Shown piece after piece: positions 8,501-16,835 of a stretch of DNA of 64,000 nucleotides. The notes under the pieces were generated by a model, which was given only the letters and a program-made list of their open reading frames with translations, searched no databases and was not told where the DNA came from. This stretch comes from Azospirillum thiophilum (GTDB taxonomy: Bacteria; Pseudomonadota; Alphaproteobacteria; Azospirillales; Azospirillaceae): NCBI RefSeq assembly GCF_001305595.1, contig NZ_CP012405.1, forward strand, positions 355,501-419,500. The letters run 5' to 3'. Both the position numbers and the translations under genes were made by a program. How positions within the stretch are numbered: the first letter of the stretch is position 1; each line of letters begins with the position of its first letter.

Positions 8501-8513
8501 ACAGTGGCACTGT
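8501..8513. promoter_or_regulatory. Short palindrome in divergent promoter region
   Basis: ACAGTGGCACTGT has 6-base arms around one G. It lies in the 271-bp gap between the acyl-CoA synthetase start (8367) and the double hydrolase-fold gene (8639). It could be an operator for a nearby regulator such as the IclR protein, but short palindromes arise by chance and no second copy was found. Confidence 0.25.
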
Positions 8514-8638
8514 CAGAGATGCCAACAAAATATCCGCCGCCGTTGCCGAACCGGCCGGCAAGCGGTCCATTGCACACCCCACATTCGCCGCACGGTGAAA
8601 AGGCCGGTGCGCGTCGACGGCCAATCGGGAGGAAACCC

Positions 8639-10264
8639 ATGTCGACACCCCACTACGTGACCATCGCAAACACCCAGATGCGCGTCTGGCGCAGTGGCTC
8701 CGGGCCGGATCTGCTGGTGCTGCCTGGCCTGATCGAGGCCGCCTCGGTATGTGCGGACAGGTTGGCCTTCGACCTGCCGGGCTGGACCGTCACCGCGGTC
8801 GATCTGCCGGGAACCGGCGGCTCGGCCGGCGCCGCCGAAACCGGGACCGAAGACATCGCAGGGCTGGCGCGCCCGATCGCCGAGGCCGCCGCTGCGCTGG
8901 GCCTGCCATCCTGCCCGCTGCTCGCCTTCGACCTTGCGGCGCCCTTGGCGCTCGCAATGCGGGATGCGGCGACCGGTTGGCGTCCCGACCGGGTGCTGCT
9001 GGTCGATGCGGCAATGGCGGAAGGCTGGATGGAGCGCGGCCTGCGCCCTACTCCGCTGGCAGCGCGCGCCGACGGCACCCATCTCGCCGTGCTCTGGGCA
9101 CATCTGCGCGACGCCCATGTGCTGGAGCCGCGCGATCCCCGGCACCCGGCGTCGGCAGGCGCGCCCCTGCCCGGCCCGATGGCGCTGGACGCGATGCTGC
9201 GCATCGCCGCGGCTGCCCCGGACCGCTACGAAACTCTTTGGAACCTGTGCCTCGATGCAATGCCGCGCATCGCCGCTGCCGGCCTCCCGCGCGCCGATGG
9301 GATGGCAGCGGCAATCGAAGCTCTTTCGGCCATGACATCCGGACGACCGGATGCCAAACCCCTGCCCCCGACACGGCCCTTCGCCGATCCGGCGCGGGTC
9401 TGGCACGATTACGCCGACACGCCCCGCGGCCGCGTCCATCTGCGCCGCGCCGGGCGGGGCCGGCCGCTGCTCGCCTTCCAGTCGGCACCGGGATCGTCGG
9501 CGCCGCTGCTGCCGCTTCTGCACGGATTGTCGGCGGAATGGGAGGTCATCGCTCCCGACTATCTCGGCAACGGCGAATCCGACAAGCCGGAGCGCGCGGT
9601 CGATATCGGCGTGCTGGCGGACGACATGCTGGCGGTCGCCGACGCGCTGGGATTGGACGGCTTCGACCTGTGGGGAACCCACACCGGGGCACTGGTGGCG
9701 CTGGACCTGACGGTCCGCCATCCGGAGCGGGTCGGCCGCGCCGTCCTGGAAGCACCGGTGCTCATCCCGCCGGACTTCAGTGCCGACATCCTCGACCATT
9801 ACTTCCCGCCGCTGGTCGCCGACCGTTGGGGGCTGCATCTGCTCCAGGCCTGGAACATGCGGCGCGACATGTTCCTGTTCTGGCCGTGGTACCGGCAGGA
9901 GCGTGCCGCTGCACGCGCCATCGGCGTCCCCGATGCGACGGTGCTGCATGACTGGACCATGGGCCTGCTGGCGAGCGGGGCCCATTTCGACCGCTCCTAC
10001 CGCGCCGCCTTCCGCTACGACACCCGCGCGGCCTTGCCGCGCCTGACCCGGCCGGCCCTGATCTGCGCCGGTCCGGCCGACATGCTGGTCGAAGGGCTGG
10101 TGGAGGCCGAACGGCTGGCGCCGGCGGGAACCGAGGTGACGCCGACGCCAGCCACCGTCTGGTATCCCGGCCAGGGTGCGGACGCCGTGCAGGCGACGAT
10201 CGACCGCTATGCCACCTTCCTGCGCGGCGGGCCGGATGGGGAAATTCCGCACCCCGTAGCATAG
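8639..10264 (+). CDS. Tandem alpha/beta-hydrolase-fold protein with both nucleophile elbows altered
   Basis: 541 residues from the ATG at 8639 (GGGAGGAAACCC before it). Two alpha/beta-hydrolase-like halves are visible. Residues ~8-250 contain LLVLPGLIEAAS, VDLPGTGGS and, at the expected elbow, LLAFDLAAP without GxSxG. Residues ~258-530 contain LLAFQSAPGSS, IAPDYLGNGESDKP and the elbow GTHTG (346-350), with His where Ser is usual. The acid-loop segment CAGPADMLVEG keeps an Asp, but the usual C-terminal catalytic His is replaced in YPGQGADA. Related single-domain proteins with GxHTG exist. Catalysis may be absent or non-standard. The gene opens the locus that includes the IclR, MBL and hydratase genes. 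Confidence 0.8.
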   Translation: MSTPHYVTIANTQMRVWRSGSGPDLLVLPGLIEAASVCADRLAFDLPGWTVTAVDLPGTGGSAGAAETGTEDIAGLARPIAEAAAALGLPSCPLLAFDLAAPLALAMRDAATGWRPDRVLLVDAAMAEGWMERGLRPTPLAARADGTHLAVLWAHLRDAHVLEPRDPRHPASAGAPLPGPMALDAMLRIAAAAPDRYETLWNLCLDAMPRIAAAGLPRADGMAAAIEALSAMTSGRPDAKPLPPTRPFADPARVWHDYADTPRGRVHLRRAGRGRPLLAFQSAPGSSAPLLPLLHGLSAEWEVIAPDYLGNGESDKPERAVDIGVLADDMLAVADALGLDGFDLWGTHTGALVALDLTVRHPERVGRAVLEAPVLIPPDFSADILDHYFPPLVADRWGLHLLQAWNMRRDMFLFWPWYRQERAAARAIGVPDATVLHDWTMGLLASGAHFDRSYRAAFRYDTRAALPRLTRPALICAGPADMLVEGLVEAERLAPAGTEVTPTPATVWYPGQGADAVQATIDRYATFLRGGPDGEIPHPVA

Positions 10265-10286
10265 AGCGACACTGCCTCGCCCGCGT

Positions 10287-11150
10287 TCAGCCGCCGATGG
10301 CGGACTGGGCGCGGGCGGCTCGGTGCAGCGGCGGGACCGACAGCGAATAGAGGTTGGCCGAGATCTCCCGCACCGCGCCGCGGATGTCGTCCAGGAAGTT
10401 GGGCTGGCCGTTGCGAACGATGTGGGGGGTCAGGCCGGTCAGGCTGACCGCGGCGATCAACCGGCCGTCCGGGTCGAACAACGGCATGGCGATGGCCGCC
10501 AGCCCCTCGATGACGTCGTCGACCGCCATCGACCAGCCGCGCTCCCGCACCTCCTCCAACTCCGCCGCCAGTCGGCCGGGGTCGGTGGTGGTGTGGGGGG
10601 TCAGGCGGGTGGTGCCGCGGGCCAGCACCCGTTCGACCTCCGACTCCGGCAGATAGGCCAGCAGCACGCGAGGCGCAGCCCCGCAATTCATCGGCAACTG
10701 TCCGCCGACGATCCACCAGCGCACCTCCACCGACCGGTCGCTGTGGAACTGGTCGAGGCACACCGCCGACCCGTCATGGTAGACCGACAGGAACACGGTG
10801 CTGCCGGTCGATTTCGCCAGCCGCGACAGGATGGTGGACGCGATCTGGCGCAGGTCGCGCCGCTCCGGCACCGCACCGGCCAGCTTCAATACCTCCAGAC
10901 CCAGGCTGTATTTCTGGCTCTGGGCGTCGAAGACGGCGAAGCCGTCCTGCACCAGGGTCAGCAGGATGCGCCGTGCCGTCCCCTTGTCGAGCTTCGCGGC
11001 GCTTGCGACCTCGGTGAGGGTCAGCGTCGGACCTTCCTGATAGAAGCTGCGCAGCACGGCCAATGCGCGCGACACGGCGCGGACGCTGAGACCGTTCTTC
11101 TCCACGCCTTGGTTGTCAGCGCCCTGGTTGTCGTCCTGTTCGATGTCCAT
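10287..11150 (-). CDS. IclR family transcriptional regulator
   Basis: 287 residues. The N-terminal winged helix-turn-helix spans about 22-85 (VSRALAVLRSFY, LTLTEVASAAKLDKGTARRILLTLV, YSLGLEVLKLA). The C-terminal IclR effector domain follows, with STVFLSVYHDGSAVCLD, GAAPRVLLAYL and AAIAMPLFDPDGRLIAAVSLTGL. The gene is convergent with the double hydrolase-fold gene (22 nt apart) and divergent from the MBL gene at 11531, so it is placed to control the catabolic operon to its right. The ligand is probably a pathway aromatic or carboxylic acid (inference). Confidence 0.88.
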   Translation of the reverse strand: MDIEQDDNQGADNQGVEKNGLSVRAVSRALAVLRSFYQEGPTLTLTEVASAAKLDKGTARRILLTLVQDGFAVFDAQSQKYSLGLEVLKLAGAVPERRDLRQIASTILSRLAKSTGSTVFLSVYHDGSAVCLDQFHSDRSVEVRWWIVGGQLPMNCGAAPRVLLAYLPESEVERVLARGTTRLTPHTTTDPGRLAAELEEVRERGWSMAVDDVIEGLAAIAMPLFDPDGRLIAAVSLTGLTPHIVRNGQPNFLDDIRGAVREISANLYSLSVPPLHRAARAQSAIGG

Positions 11151-11215
11151 ACCTTCAAGCCCCCTGTGGCAAGCACCTTGCCGGTGTCCTGCGTCTCGTT
11201 GTCAGGCGGAAGATC

Positions 11216-11227
11216 TGCCGATCGGCA
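11216..11227. promoter_or_regulatory. 12-bp perfect palindrome in IclR/MBL divergent region
   Basis: TGCCGATCGGCA lies 66 bp upstream of the IclR start within the 380-bp divergent gap 11151-11530. It is a candidate IclR operator by position only. The rest of the gap holds a GC-rich hairpin at 11445-11477 and no recognisable gene. Confidence 0.35.
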
Positions 11228-11444
11228 CAGCCCCAGGACGGCGGTTCGGCCGCACTCATCCCGCCCGAGTAGCAATGAAGCCCAGGGCAGGCTTGCGCAA
11301 CACCTTTCCGCCATTCCGCCATTTCCTTTGCTGCCTATCTGTGTCGAACAGCGATACCAATTTTGCCTGTTGACACCGCAGAGCGCAAATGGTTTCCTTG
11401 GCGAACAAACAGAACAAGCGTGCCGCCCCGTCCTCGCCAAAGGT

Positions 11445-11477
11445 CGGCAGGCCGGCACCCCATGCACCGGCCTGCCG
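11445..11477 (+). other. GC-rich 11-bp-stem hairpin in the MBL leader
   Basis: CGGCAGGCCGG (11445-11455) and its exact complement CCGGCCTGCCG (11467-11477) flank an 11-nt loop, 53 nt before the MBL start codon. No T-run follows, so it is not a standard terminator. It could be an operator, an mRNA leader structure, or a chance GC-rich repeat. Confidence 0.45.
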
Positions 11478-11530
11478 CAGTCCACTGGTTTCCCGGACCG
11501 GCCGCCGGCACCCTGCACGAGGGGAGGACA

Positions 11531-12424
11531 ATGCAAACCATCGCCCTGGGTGCGTTCACGGTCACGCGGATCGAGGAAATGCTGACGCCGGGCTTCGATC
11601 CCGGCTTCCTGTTTCCGAACTACGACGACGCGATCCTGGACAAGCACCCCGAACTGGCCGAACCGAATTTCCTCGACCCGGCGTCACGGCGCCTGATGTC
11701 GAGCATGCATTCCTGGCTGATCCGCACCGACCGCCATGTGATCCTGGTGGATACCGGCTGCGGCAACCACAAGGAGCGGCACACGCCAGGGTTCGAGCGG
11801 TTCCACATGCTCGAAAAGCCCTATCTCCGGCATCTCGCGGACGCAGGCGTACAGCCGGAAGACGTGACGCTGGTCATCAACACCCATCTGCACATCGACC
11901 ATGTCGGCTGGAACACCCAGCTGGTCGACGGACGCTGGGTTCCGACCTTCCCCAACGCCCGCTACATCTATGGCGCGCAGGAGTTCGCGCACTGGCGCAG
12001 CCCCGAAGGCGGACTGGTGGGCATGCCGGGCAATGGCCCGGTGATGGAGGACAGCGTCCTGCCGGTGTGGGAGGCCGGACAGGTCGAGCTGATCGGCGAC
12101 GGCGACAGCATCCTGGAGGGGCTGTCGGTCGAGCTCGCCCCCGGCCACACCGCCGGGCAGATGTTCGTCCGGCTGGAGTCCGGCCACCATGCGGCCTACT
12201 TCACCGGCGATTGCCTGCACCAGCCGATGCAGGTGTGCCGTCCCGACTGGAACAGCCGCTTCTGCGAGGACCAGGCCCAGGCGGTGGCGACGCGCCGCCG
12301 GCTGCTGAGCCACGCCGCCGACCGCAACGCCCTGGTGTTCCCCGCCCATTTCGGCGCTCCGCATACCGGCTACGTCCGCCGTTCCGGCGAGGATTTCCGG
12401 TTCGTGCCGCTCGACCAAGCTTGA
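11531..12424 (+). CDS. MBL-fold metallo-hydrolase
   Basis: 297 residues from the ATG at 11531 (GGGGAGGACA before it). Metal-binding motif NTHLHIDHVGW (HxHxDH) is near residue 120; further ligands are in PGHTAGQMFV, FTGDCLHQP and PAHFGAPH. This lactonase/glyoxalase-II-like layout hydrolyses esters, lactones or thioesters with a di-metal centre. It is the first gene of the plus-strand run MBL - FAD oxidase - hydratase pair - lyase - ABC importer, so it may open a lactone or hydrolyse an ester of the pathway substrate (inference). AHL-lactonase activity cannot be excluded, though the catabolic context argues against it. Confidence 0.85.
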   Translation: MQTIALGAFTVTRIEEMLTPGFDPGFLFPNYDDAILDKHPELAEPNFLDPASRRLMSSMHSWLIRTDRHVILVDTGCGNHKERHTPGFERFHMLEKPYLRHLADAGVQPEDVTLVINTHLHIDHVGWNTQLVDGRWVPTFPNARYIYGAQEFAHWRSPEGGLVGMPGNGPVMEDSVLPVWEAGQVELIGDGDSILEGLSVELAPGHTAGQMFVRLESGHHAAYFTGDCLHQPMQVCRPDWNSRFCEDQAQAVATRRRLLSHAADRNALVFPAHFGAPHTGYVRRSGEDFRFVPLDQA

Positions 12425-12472
12425 TCGCCGAACCTCATCGGCATCACCCGACCTTACCCAGAGGGATCCTCC

Positions 12473-14062
12473 ATGAGCATCGCCGCCCTCGAAGGCACGG
12501 CCACCCTGCTCGACGCGCTGCGCGCCGCACTCGGCGCCGACGGCCTGCTTGATGACGAAAAGAGCCGCAGCTTCTACGCCAACGACGTGTTCTGGCAGCC
12601 GGGCATCCCGCCGCTGGCCATTGCCCTGCCCCGCGACCGCGAGGAGGTCGCCGCCGCCGTGCGTGCCGCCCATGCGGCCGGCGTCGCCGTGGTGCCGCGC
12701 GGCGGCGGCATGTCCTACACCAAGGGCTATCTGCCCGAACGCCCGGATTCGGTCGTCATCGACGGCCGCCGGCTGAACCGCATCGTCGAGCTGAACGCCG
12801 ACAGCCTCTATGTGACGGTCGAGACCGGCTGCACCTGGGCAGCGCTGAACGAGGCGCTGGAAGGCACCGGCCTGCGCACCGGCTATTGGGGGCCGTTGTC
12901 GGGCATCAACGCCACCATCGGCGGCGCCCTGTCGCAGAACAGCGCCTTCTTCGGCTCCGCCCTGCATGGGACGGTGGCGGAAAGCGTGCTGGGCATCACC
13001 GTGGTGCTGGCAGACGGGCGAATCGTCACCACCGGGTCGGGCGGGCGGGTCGGAACCAGGCCCTTCACCCGCTCCGGCGGTCCCGACCTGACGGGGCTGT
13101 TCCTGGGCGACAACGGCGCCATGGGTTTCAAGGTGGCGGCGACGCTGCGCCTCCACCGCCGGCCGGAGCATGCCGACTTCCTGTCCTTCGGCTTCGCCAC
13201 CATGCAGGCGATGGCCGCGGCCCAGGTGGAGATGGCGCGGGCGCGCTGCGTGTCGGAAGGCTTCGGCATCGACCGGACCAAGGTCGAGCATTCAGCCAGC
13301 GTCAACAAGTTGTCGGACGGGCTGAAGACGCTGGGCAACGTGGCGAAGGCCGGCAAGTCGCTGTTCCAGGGCGCCAGGGAGGCGCTGAGCGTCGCCACCG
13401 CCGGCACCGCCTTCCTCAAGGAGCACAACTTCACCCTCCATCTGGTGGTGGAGGGGCGCAGCGAGACGCAGCTGCGCGAGGCGATGCAGACGGTGCGCGC
13501 CATCGGTGCGCGCCACGGCAAGGAGATCGAGAACAGCGTGCCGAAGGTCATGCGCTCCAAGCCCTTCGGGCCGGTGCGCGGCATGCTGGGGCGCGAGGGC
13601 CAGCGCTGGGTTCCCATCCACGCCATCTTCCCGCTGGGCGACGCCGACCGGGTTGTTGCCGCCAACGATGCCTTCTTCGCGGAGAAGCGCGGCTTCATGG
13701 AGCAGCACGGCATCATCTATTCGGTGATGACCATGACGGTCGGCAACGACTTCTTCCTGGAGCCGGCCTTCTACTGGACCGACGAGATCACGCCGCTGCA
13801 TGCCGCCAGCCTGGGCGACGAGGTGGTGAAGCCGTGGCGCGACCGCCCGGCCAACCCAACCGCCCGCAATGCGGTGGCCGAACTGCGCCGCGCCACGCAG
13901 GAACTGTATTGCAGCCTGGGCGGCGTCAGCTGGCAGGTCGCCCGCGACTATCCGTTCCGCGAAATCCTCACCCCTGAAACCTGGTCGCTGCTGGAGGGCG
14001 TCAAGCGCGCCGTCGATCCGCAGGGGCTGATGAATCCCGGTTCCCTCGGCCTCGGCCGCTGA
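12473..14062 (+). CDS. FAD-binding oxidoreductase (VAO/PCMH family)
   Basis: 529 residues. The FAD-binding PCMH domain is visible at residues ~45-225: VPRGGGMSYTKGY, LYVTVETGCTWAALNEAL, GINATIGGALSQNSAFFGS and GLFLGDNGAMGFKV. The C-terminal substrate cap ends with LMNPGSLGLGR, typical of the vanillyl-alcohol/glycolate-oxidase superfamily. The ATG follows GAGGGATCCTCC. It lies 48 nt after the MBL gene and 26 nt before the hydratase large subunit, so co-transcription is likely. It probably oxidises a hydroxy-acid or alcohol intermediate. A second, distinct FAD enzyme closes the locus at 21456. Confidence 0.85.
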   Translation: MSIAALEGTATLLDALRAALGADGLLDDEKSRSFYANDVFWQPGIPPLAIALPRDREEVAAAVRAAHAAGVAVVPRGGGMSYTKGYLPERPDSVVIDGRRLNRIVELNADSLYVTVETGCTWAALNEALEGTGLRTGYWGPLSGINATIGGALSQNSAFFGSALHGTVAESVLGITVVLADGRIVTTGSGGRVGTRPFTRSGGPDLTGLFLGDNGAMGFKVAATLRLHRRPEHADFLSFGFATMQAMAAAQVEMARARCVSEGFGIDRTKVEHSASVNKLSDGLKTLGNVAKAGKSLFQGAREALSVATAGTAFLKEHNFTLHLVVEGRSETQLREAMQTVRAIGARHGKEIENSVPKVMRSKPFGPVRGMLGREGQRWVPIHAIFPLGDADRVVAANDAFFAEKRGFMEQHGIIYSVMTMTVGNDFFLEPAFYWTDEITPLHAASLGDEVVKPWRDRPANPTARNAVAELRRATQELYCSLGGVSWQVARDYPFREILTPETWSLLEGVKRAVDPQGLMNPGSLGLGR

Positions 14063-14088
14063 CGCACCGGAGCGGAGACATCGACGCC

Positions 14089-15345
14089 ATGGGCTACACC
14101 ATCACCGAGAAGATCCTGGCGCGCGCCGCGGGGCTGCCCGCGGTCCGCGCCGGGCAGGACATCAAGGCGAAGCCGGATTTCGTGCTGGCCTACGACTTCC
14201 CCGGCTACACCGACGTCTATTTCAAGACGATGAAGGAGGATTTCGGCATCGCCCGCGTGGCCGAGCCGGAGCGCTTCGGCATCTTCATCGACCACATGGT
14301 GCCGACCGCCACCGCCAAGGAGGAAGAGCTTCACATCAACACCCGCAACTGGTGCGCGGAGAACGATGTGCCGCTGTTCGAGCGGCACGGCATCGGCCAT
14401 CAGGTGGCGGCGGAGGTGGGCTACGCGACGCCGGGCGCCTTCGTCGTCCATTTCGACGGCCATGTCAGCCAGCTCGGCACCTTCGGCACGCTCGCCATCG
14501 GGCTGCGCCGCAACGTGATGGAAGCCTTCGTCAGCGACACCGTGTCGATCCGCGTGCCCGATACGGTGCGGGTGAATCTGCACGGCAGTCTGCGGCCCGG
14601 CGTGATGGCGCGCGACGTCTTCCATCATCTGGTCCGCCGGCTGGGGCCGAGTTCCTGCCGCTTCCAGGTGCTGGAGCTGGGCGGGCCTTCGGTGGCGGCG
14701 ATGTCGACGGAGGGCCTGCAGACCATCACCGGGCTGGCCATGTTCACCGGCGCGCTGACCGCCATCGTCAACCCCGATCCGGTACGGCTGGACTATGCGC
14801 TGCCGCGCGCACGCAAGACGCTGGAGCCGGTGTCGAGCGACCCGGACGCCCGCTACTCCGCGGTGCATGACATCGACCTGTCCGAACTGGAACCGATCGT
14901 CGTCGTGCCGCCGACCCCGGCGGACACCCGCGACCTGACCGAGTTCCTGGGGCTGGAGATCAATGCCGGCTATCTTGGATCCTGCGCGTCGGGCCGGCTG
15001 GAGGATCTGCGGGCGGCGGCCAAGGTACTGGAGGGCCGGCGGGTCAAGACCGGCGTGTCTCTGCACATCGTGCCGACCAGCCAGGAGCTGATGGCGGCGG
15101 CGGCACGCGAAGGGCTGGTGTCGACGCTGGTGGAGGCCGGCGCCTTCGTCTCCTCCCCCAGCTGCGACTACTGCTTCGGCCGCATCGCGACGATGACCGC
15201 GGGGCAACGGGCGGTTTCGACCGGCACCCTGAACGTCCGCGGCCGCATGGGCAGCCCGGATTCCGAAATCTACCTGTGCAACGCCGCGGTCGTCGCCGCG
15301 TCCGCCATCGAAGGCCGGATCGCCGATCCGCGCCCCTATCTGTGA
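14089..15345 (+). CDS. Aconitase/isopropylmalate-dehydratase family large subunit (LeuC/DmdA-like)
   Basis: 418 residues, length of LeuC-type large subunits. All three [4Fe-4S] ligands expected of the family are present: Cys299 in GSCASGR, and Cys359 and Cys362 in SPSCDYCFG. The conserved substrate segment usually reading DSHT is DGHV here (123-126), so the His is kept but the Ser is lost. The gene is followed 8 nt later by a LeuD/DmdB-type small subunit and then by a C-C lyase, the same trio as dimethylmaleate hydratase (DmdAB) and dimethylmalate lyase of Eubacterium barkeri. A leucine-biosynthetic role is unlikely because no leuB or leuA is nearby. Confidence 0.8.
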   Translation: MGYTITEKILARAAGLPAVRAGQDIKAKPDFVLAYDFPGYTDVYFKTMKEDFGIARVAEPERFGIFIDHMVPTATAKEEELHINTRNWCAENDVPLFERHGIGHQVAAEVGYATPGAFVVHFDGHVSQLGTFGTLAIGLRRNVMEAFVSDTVSIRVPDTVRVNLHGSLRPGVMARDVFHHLVRRLGPSSCRFQVLELGGPSVAAMSTEGLQTITGLAMFTGALTAIVNPDPVRLDYALPRARKTLEPVSSDPDARYSAVHDIDLSELEPIVVVPPTPADTRDLTEFLGLEINAGYLGSCASGRLEDLRAAAKVLEGRRVKTGVSLHIVPTSQELMAAAAREGLVSTLVEAGAFVSSPSCDYCFGRIATMTAGQRAVSTGTLNVRGRMGSPDSEIYLCNAAVVAASAIEGRIADPRPYL

Positions 15346-15352
15346 GGCCGCG

Positions 15353-15916
15353 ATGATCGGAACCCAGCTGCAGATGCCGGCGCTGAAGGGCCGCGTCGCC
15401 TTCATCTTCGACGAGGTCAATTTCGACGTCGACCAGATCGTCGGCGTCAAGAACATCAAGATCACCGACGTGGCCGAACTGGCCCAGGTCGCCATGCAGA
15501 GCTACGATCCGGATTTCGCCACGACGGTCCGGCCGGGCGACCTGCTGGTCGGGGCGGACAATTTCGGCTACGGCCACCCGCACTATCCGCCGATGAAGGC
15601 GATGCGGCATCTCGGCATCACCGGGGTGATCGCGGAATCCTTCTCCCCAGGCTATTGGCGCGGCGAGGTCAGCATGGGCTTCCCGCAGGTCGGCTGCCCC
15701 GGAATCCTCGGCTTCGTCGAACGCTGGGACGAGATCGAGGTGGATTGGGCGGCGGGCGTGGTCCGCAACCACACCAAGGGCACCGAACTTCCCTTCGAGC
15801 CGCTGCCGCTGGCGGATGCAGAGATGATCGAGGCCGGCGGCCTCGTCCCCTTCCTGAAGCGGCAGGCGGCCCAACAACGCGAGCAAAAGGAACACAGCCA
15901 TGTCTCGGGGACCTGA
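15353..15916 (+). CDS. LeuD/DmdB-like aconitase-swivel small subunit
   Basis: 187 residues. The swivel-domain start (GRVAFIFDEVNFDVDQIVG) and the loop GADNFGYGHPHYPPMKAMRHLG around residues 65-85 align with the position of GxxFGxGSSREHA in LeuD proteins, but the GSSRE part reads GHPHY. This loop normally contacts substrate, so specificity probably differs from isopropylmalate. Starts 8 nt after the large subunit and its 3' end overlaps the lyase gene by 17 nt, so the three are almost certainly one translation unit. Confidence 0.78.
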   Translation: MIGTQLQMPALKGRVAFIFDEVNFDVDQIVGVKNIKITDVAELAQVAMQSYDPDFATTVRPGDLLVGADNFGYGHPHYPPMKAMRHLGITGVIAESFSPGYWRGEVSMGFPQVGCPGILGFVERWDEIEVDWAAGVVRNHTKGTELPFEPLPLADAEMIEAGGLVPFLKRQAAQQREQKEHSHVSGT

Positions 15917-16760
15917 TTTCCGCAACCGCGTGCTGGCGCAGAAGACCGTCTGGTCGGCCGGCGCCTATGACGCCCTCTCCGCCCGCTTCATCGAGGCGGC
16001 CGGCTTCGACGCGCTGATGACCTCGGGCTTCGGCGTCTCCGCCTCCTTCCTGGGCCAGCCGGACGCCGAGCTCTACACCATGTCGGAGAACCTGACGGTG
16101 GTGCGCAACGTGGTGTCGGCGGTCAACGTCCCGGTCATCGCCGACATCGATACCGGATACGGCAACGCCATCAACGTGATGCGCACGATCCGCGAGTTCG
16201 AGGCGTCGGGCGTCTCGGCCGTCATCATGGAGGATCAGGTCGCCCCCAAGCGTTGCCCGATCTGCGTCGGCGGGGTCGAGGTGATCCCGATGGACGAGGG
16301 CGTCGCCAAGATCGAGGCGGCGGTGGCCGCCCGGCGCGATCCCAACATGCTGATCATCGCCCGGACCGACGTCGTCGATCCGGCCGCCGCGATGGAACGC
16401 GGGCGTGCCTATGTCGCGGCCGGTGCCGACATGATCCAGCCGATCAGCAAATGCTTCAAGGACATCGACGGGTTGCGCGCGATGCGCGAGGCCGTCGGCG
16501 TGCCGCTGTCGCTGCAGTTGCTCGGCTGGCTGGAACAACTTTCGGCGGACGAGGTGGAGGAGGTTGCCGGCATGGCGACCTACGCGCTGGTGCCGCTGAT
16601 GACCGTCGCCTCGGCGCTGAAGGAAAATCTGGCGGCCCTGGCGGAGCGCCGGTCCACCCGCGACCTGCCTCGGCCCGTGACCGACCACAACAGCTTCATC
16701 GACTTCATCGGCTTCCCGCAGATCGAGGAGCTGCAGAAGCGCTACCTGAAGAGCGCGTGA
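15900..16760 (+). CDS. Isocitrate lyase / PEP mutase family C-C lyase (dimethylmalate lyase-like)
   Basis: 286 residues with the (beta/alpha)8 signature of the PEP-mutase/ICL superfamily: DIDTGYGN (82-89, Mg-binding), EDQ (111-113) and KRC (117-119) with the catalytic-loop Cys, then IIARTDVV. Family members include methylisocitrate lyase, 2,3-dimethylmalate lyase, oxaloacetate decarboxylase and carboxyphosphonate enzymes. Presence of a Cys in the loop fits a lyase rather than a mutase. Coupled to the hydratase pair, it would cleave a hydrated dicarboxylate into pyruvate or glyoxylate plus a short acid. The exact substrate is not determined. Confidence 0.82.
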   Translation: MSRGPDFRNRVLAQKTVWSAGAYDALSARFIEAAGFDALMTSGFGVSASFLGQPDAELYTMSENLTVVRNVVSAVNVPVIADIDTGYGNAINVMRTIREFEASGVSAVIMEDQVAPKRCPICVGGVEVIPMDEGVAKIEAAVAARRDPNMLIIARTDVVDPAAAMERGRAYVAAGADMIQPISKCFKDIDGLRAMREAVGVPLSLQLLGWLEQLSADEVEEVAGMATYALVPLMTVASALKENLAALAERRSTRDLPRPVTDHNSFIDFIGFPQIEELQKRYLKSA

Positions 16761-16835
16761 CGATCCTTTGCCACCGGCCACCGCGCGCCGGGACCAAGGG
16801 CCAATCAAAAGACGACCAATCCACGGAGGAACCCC

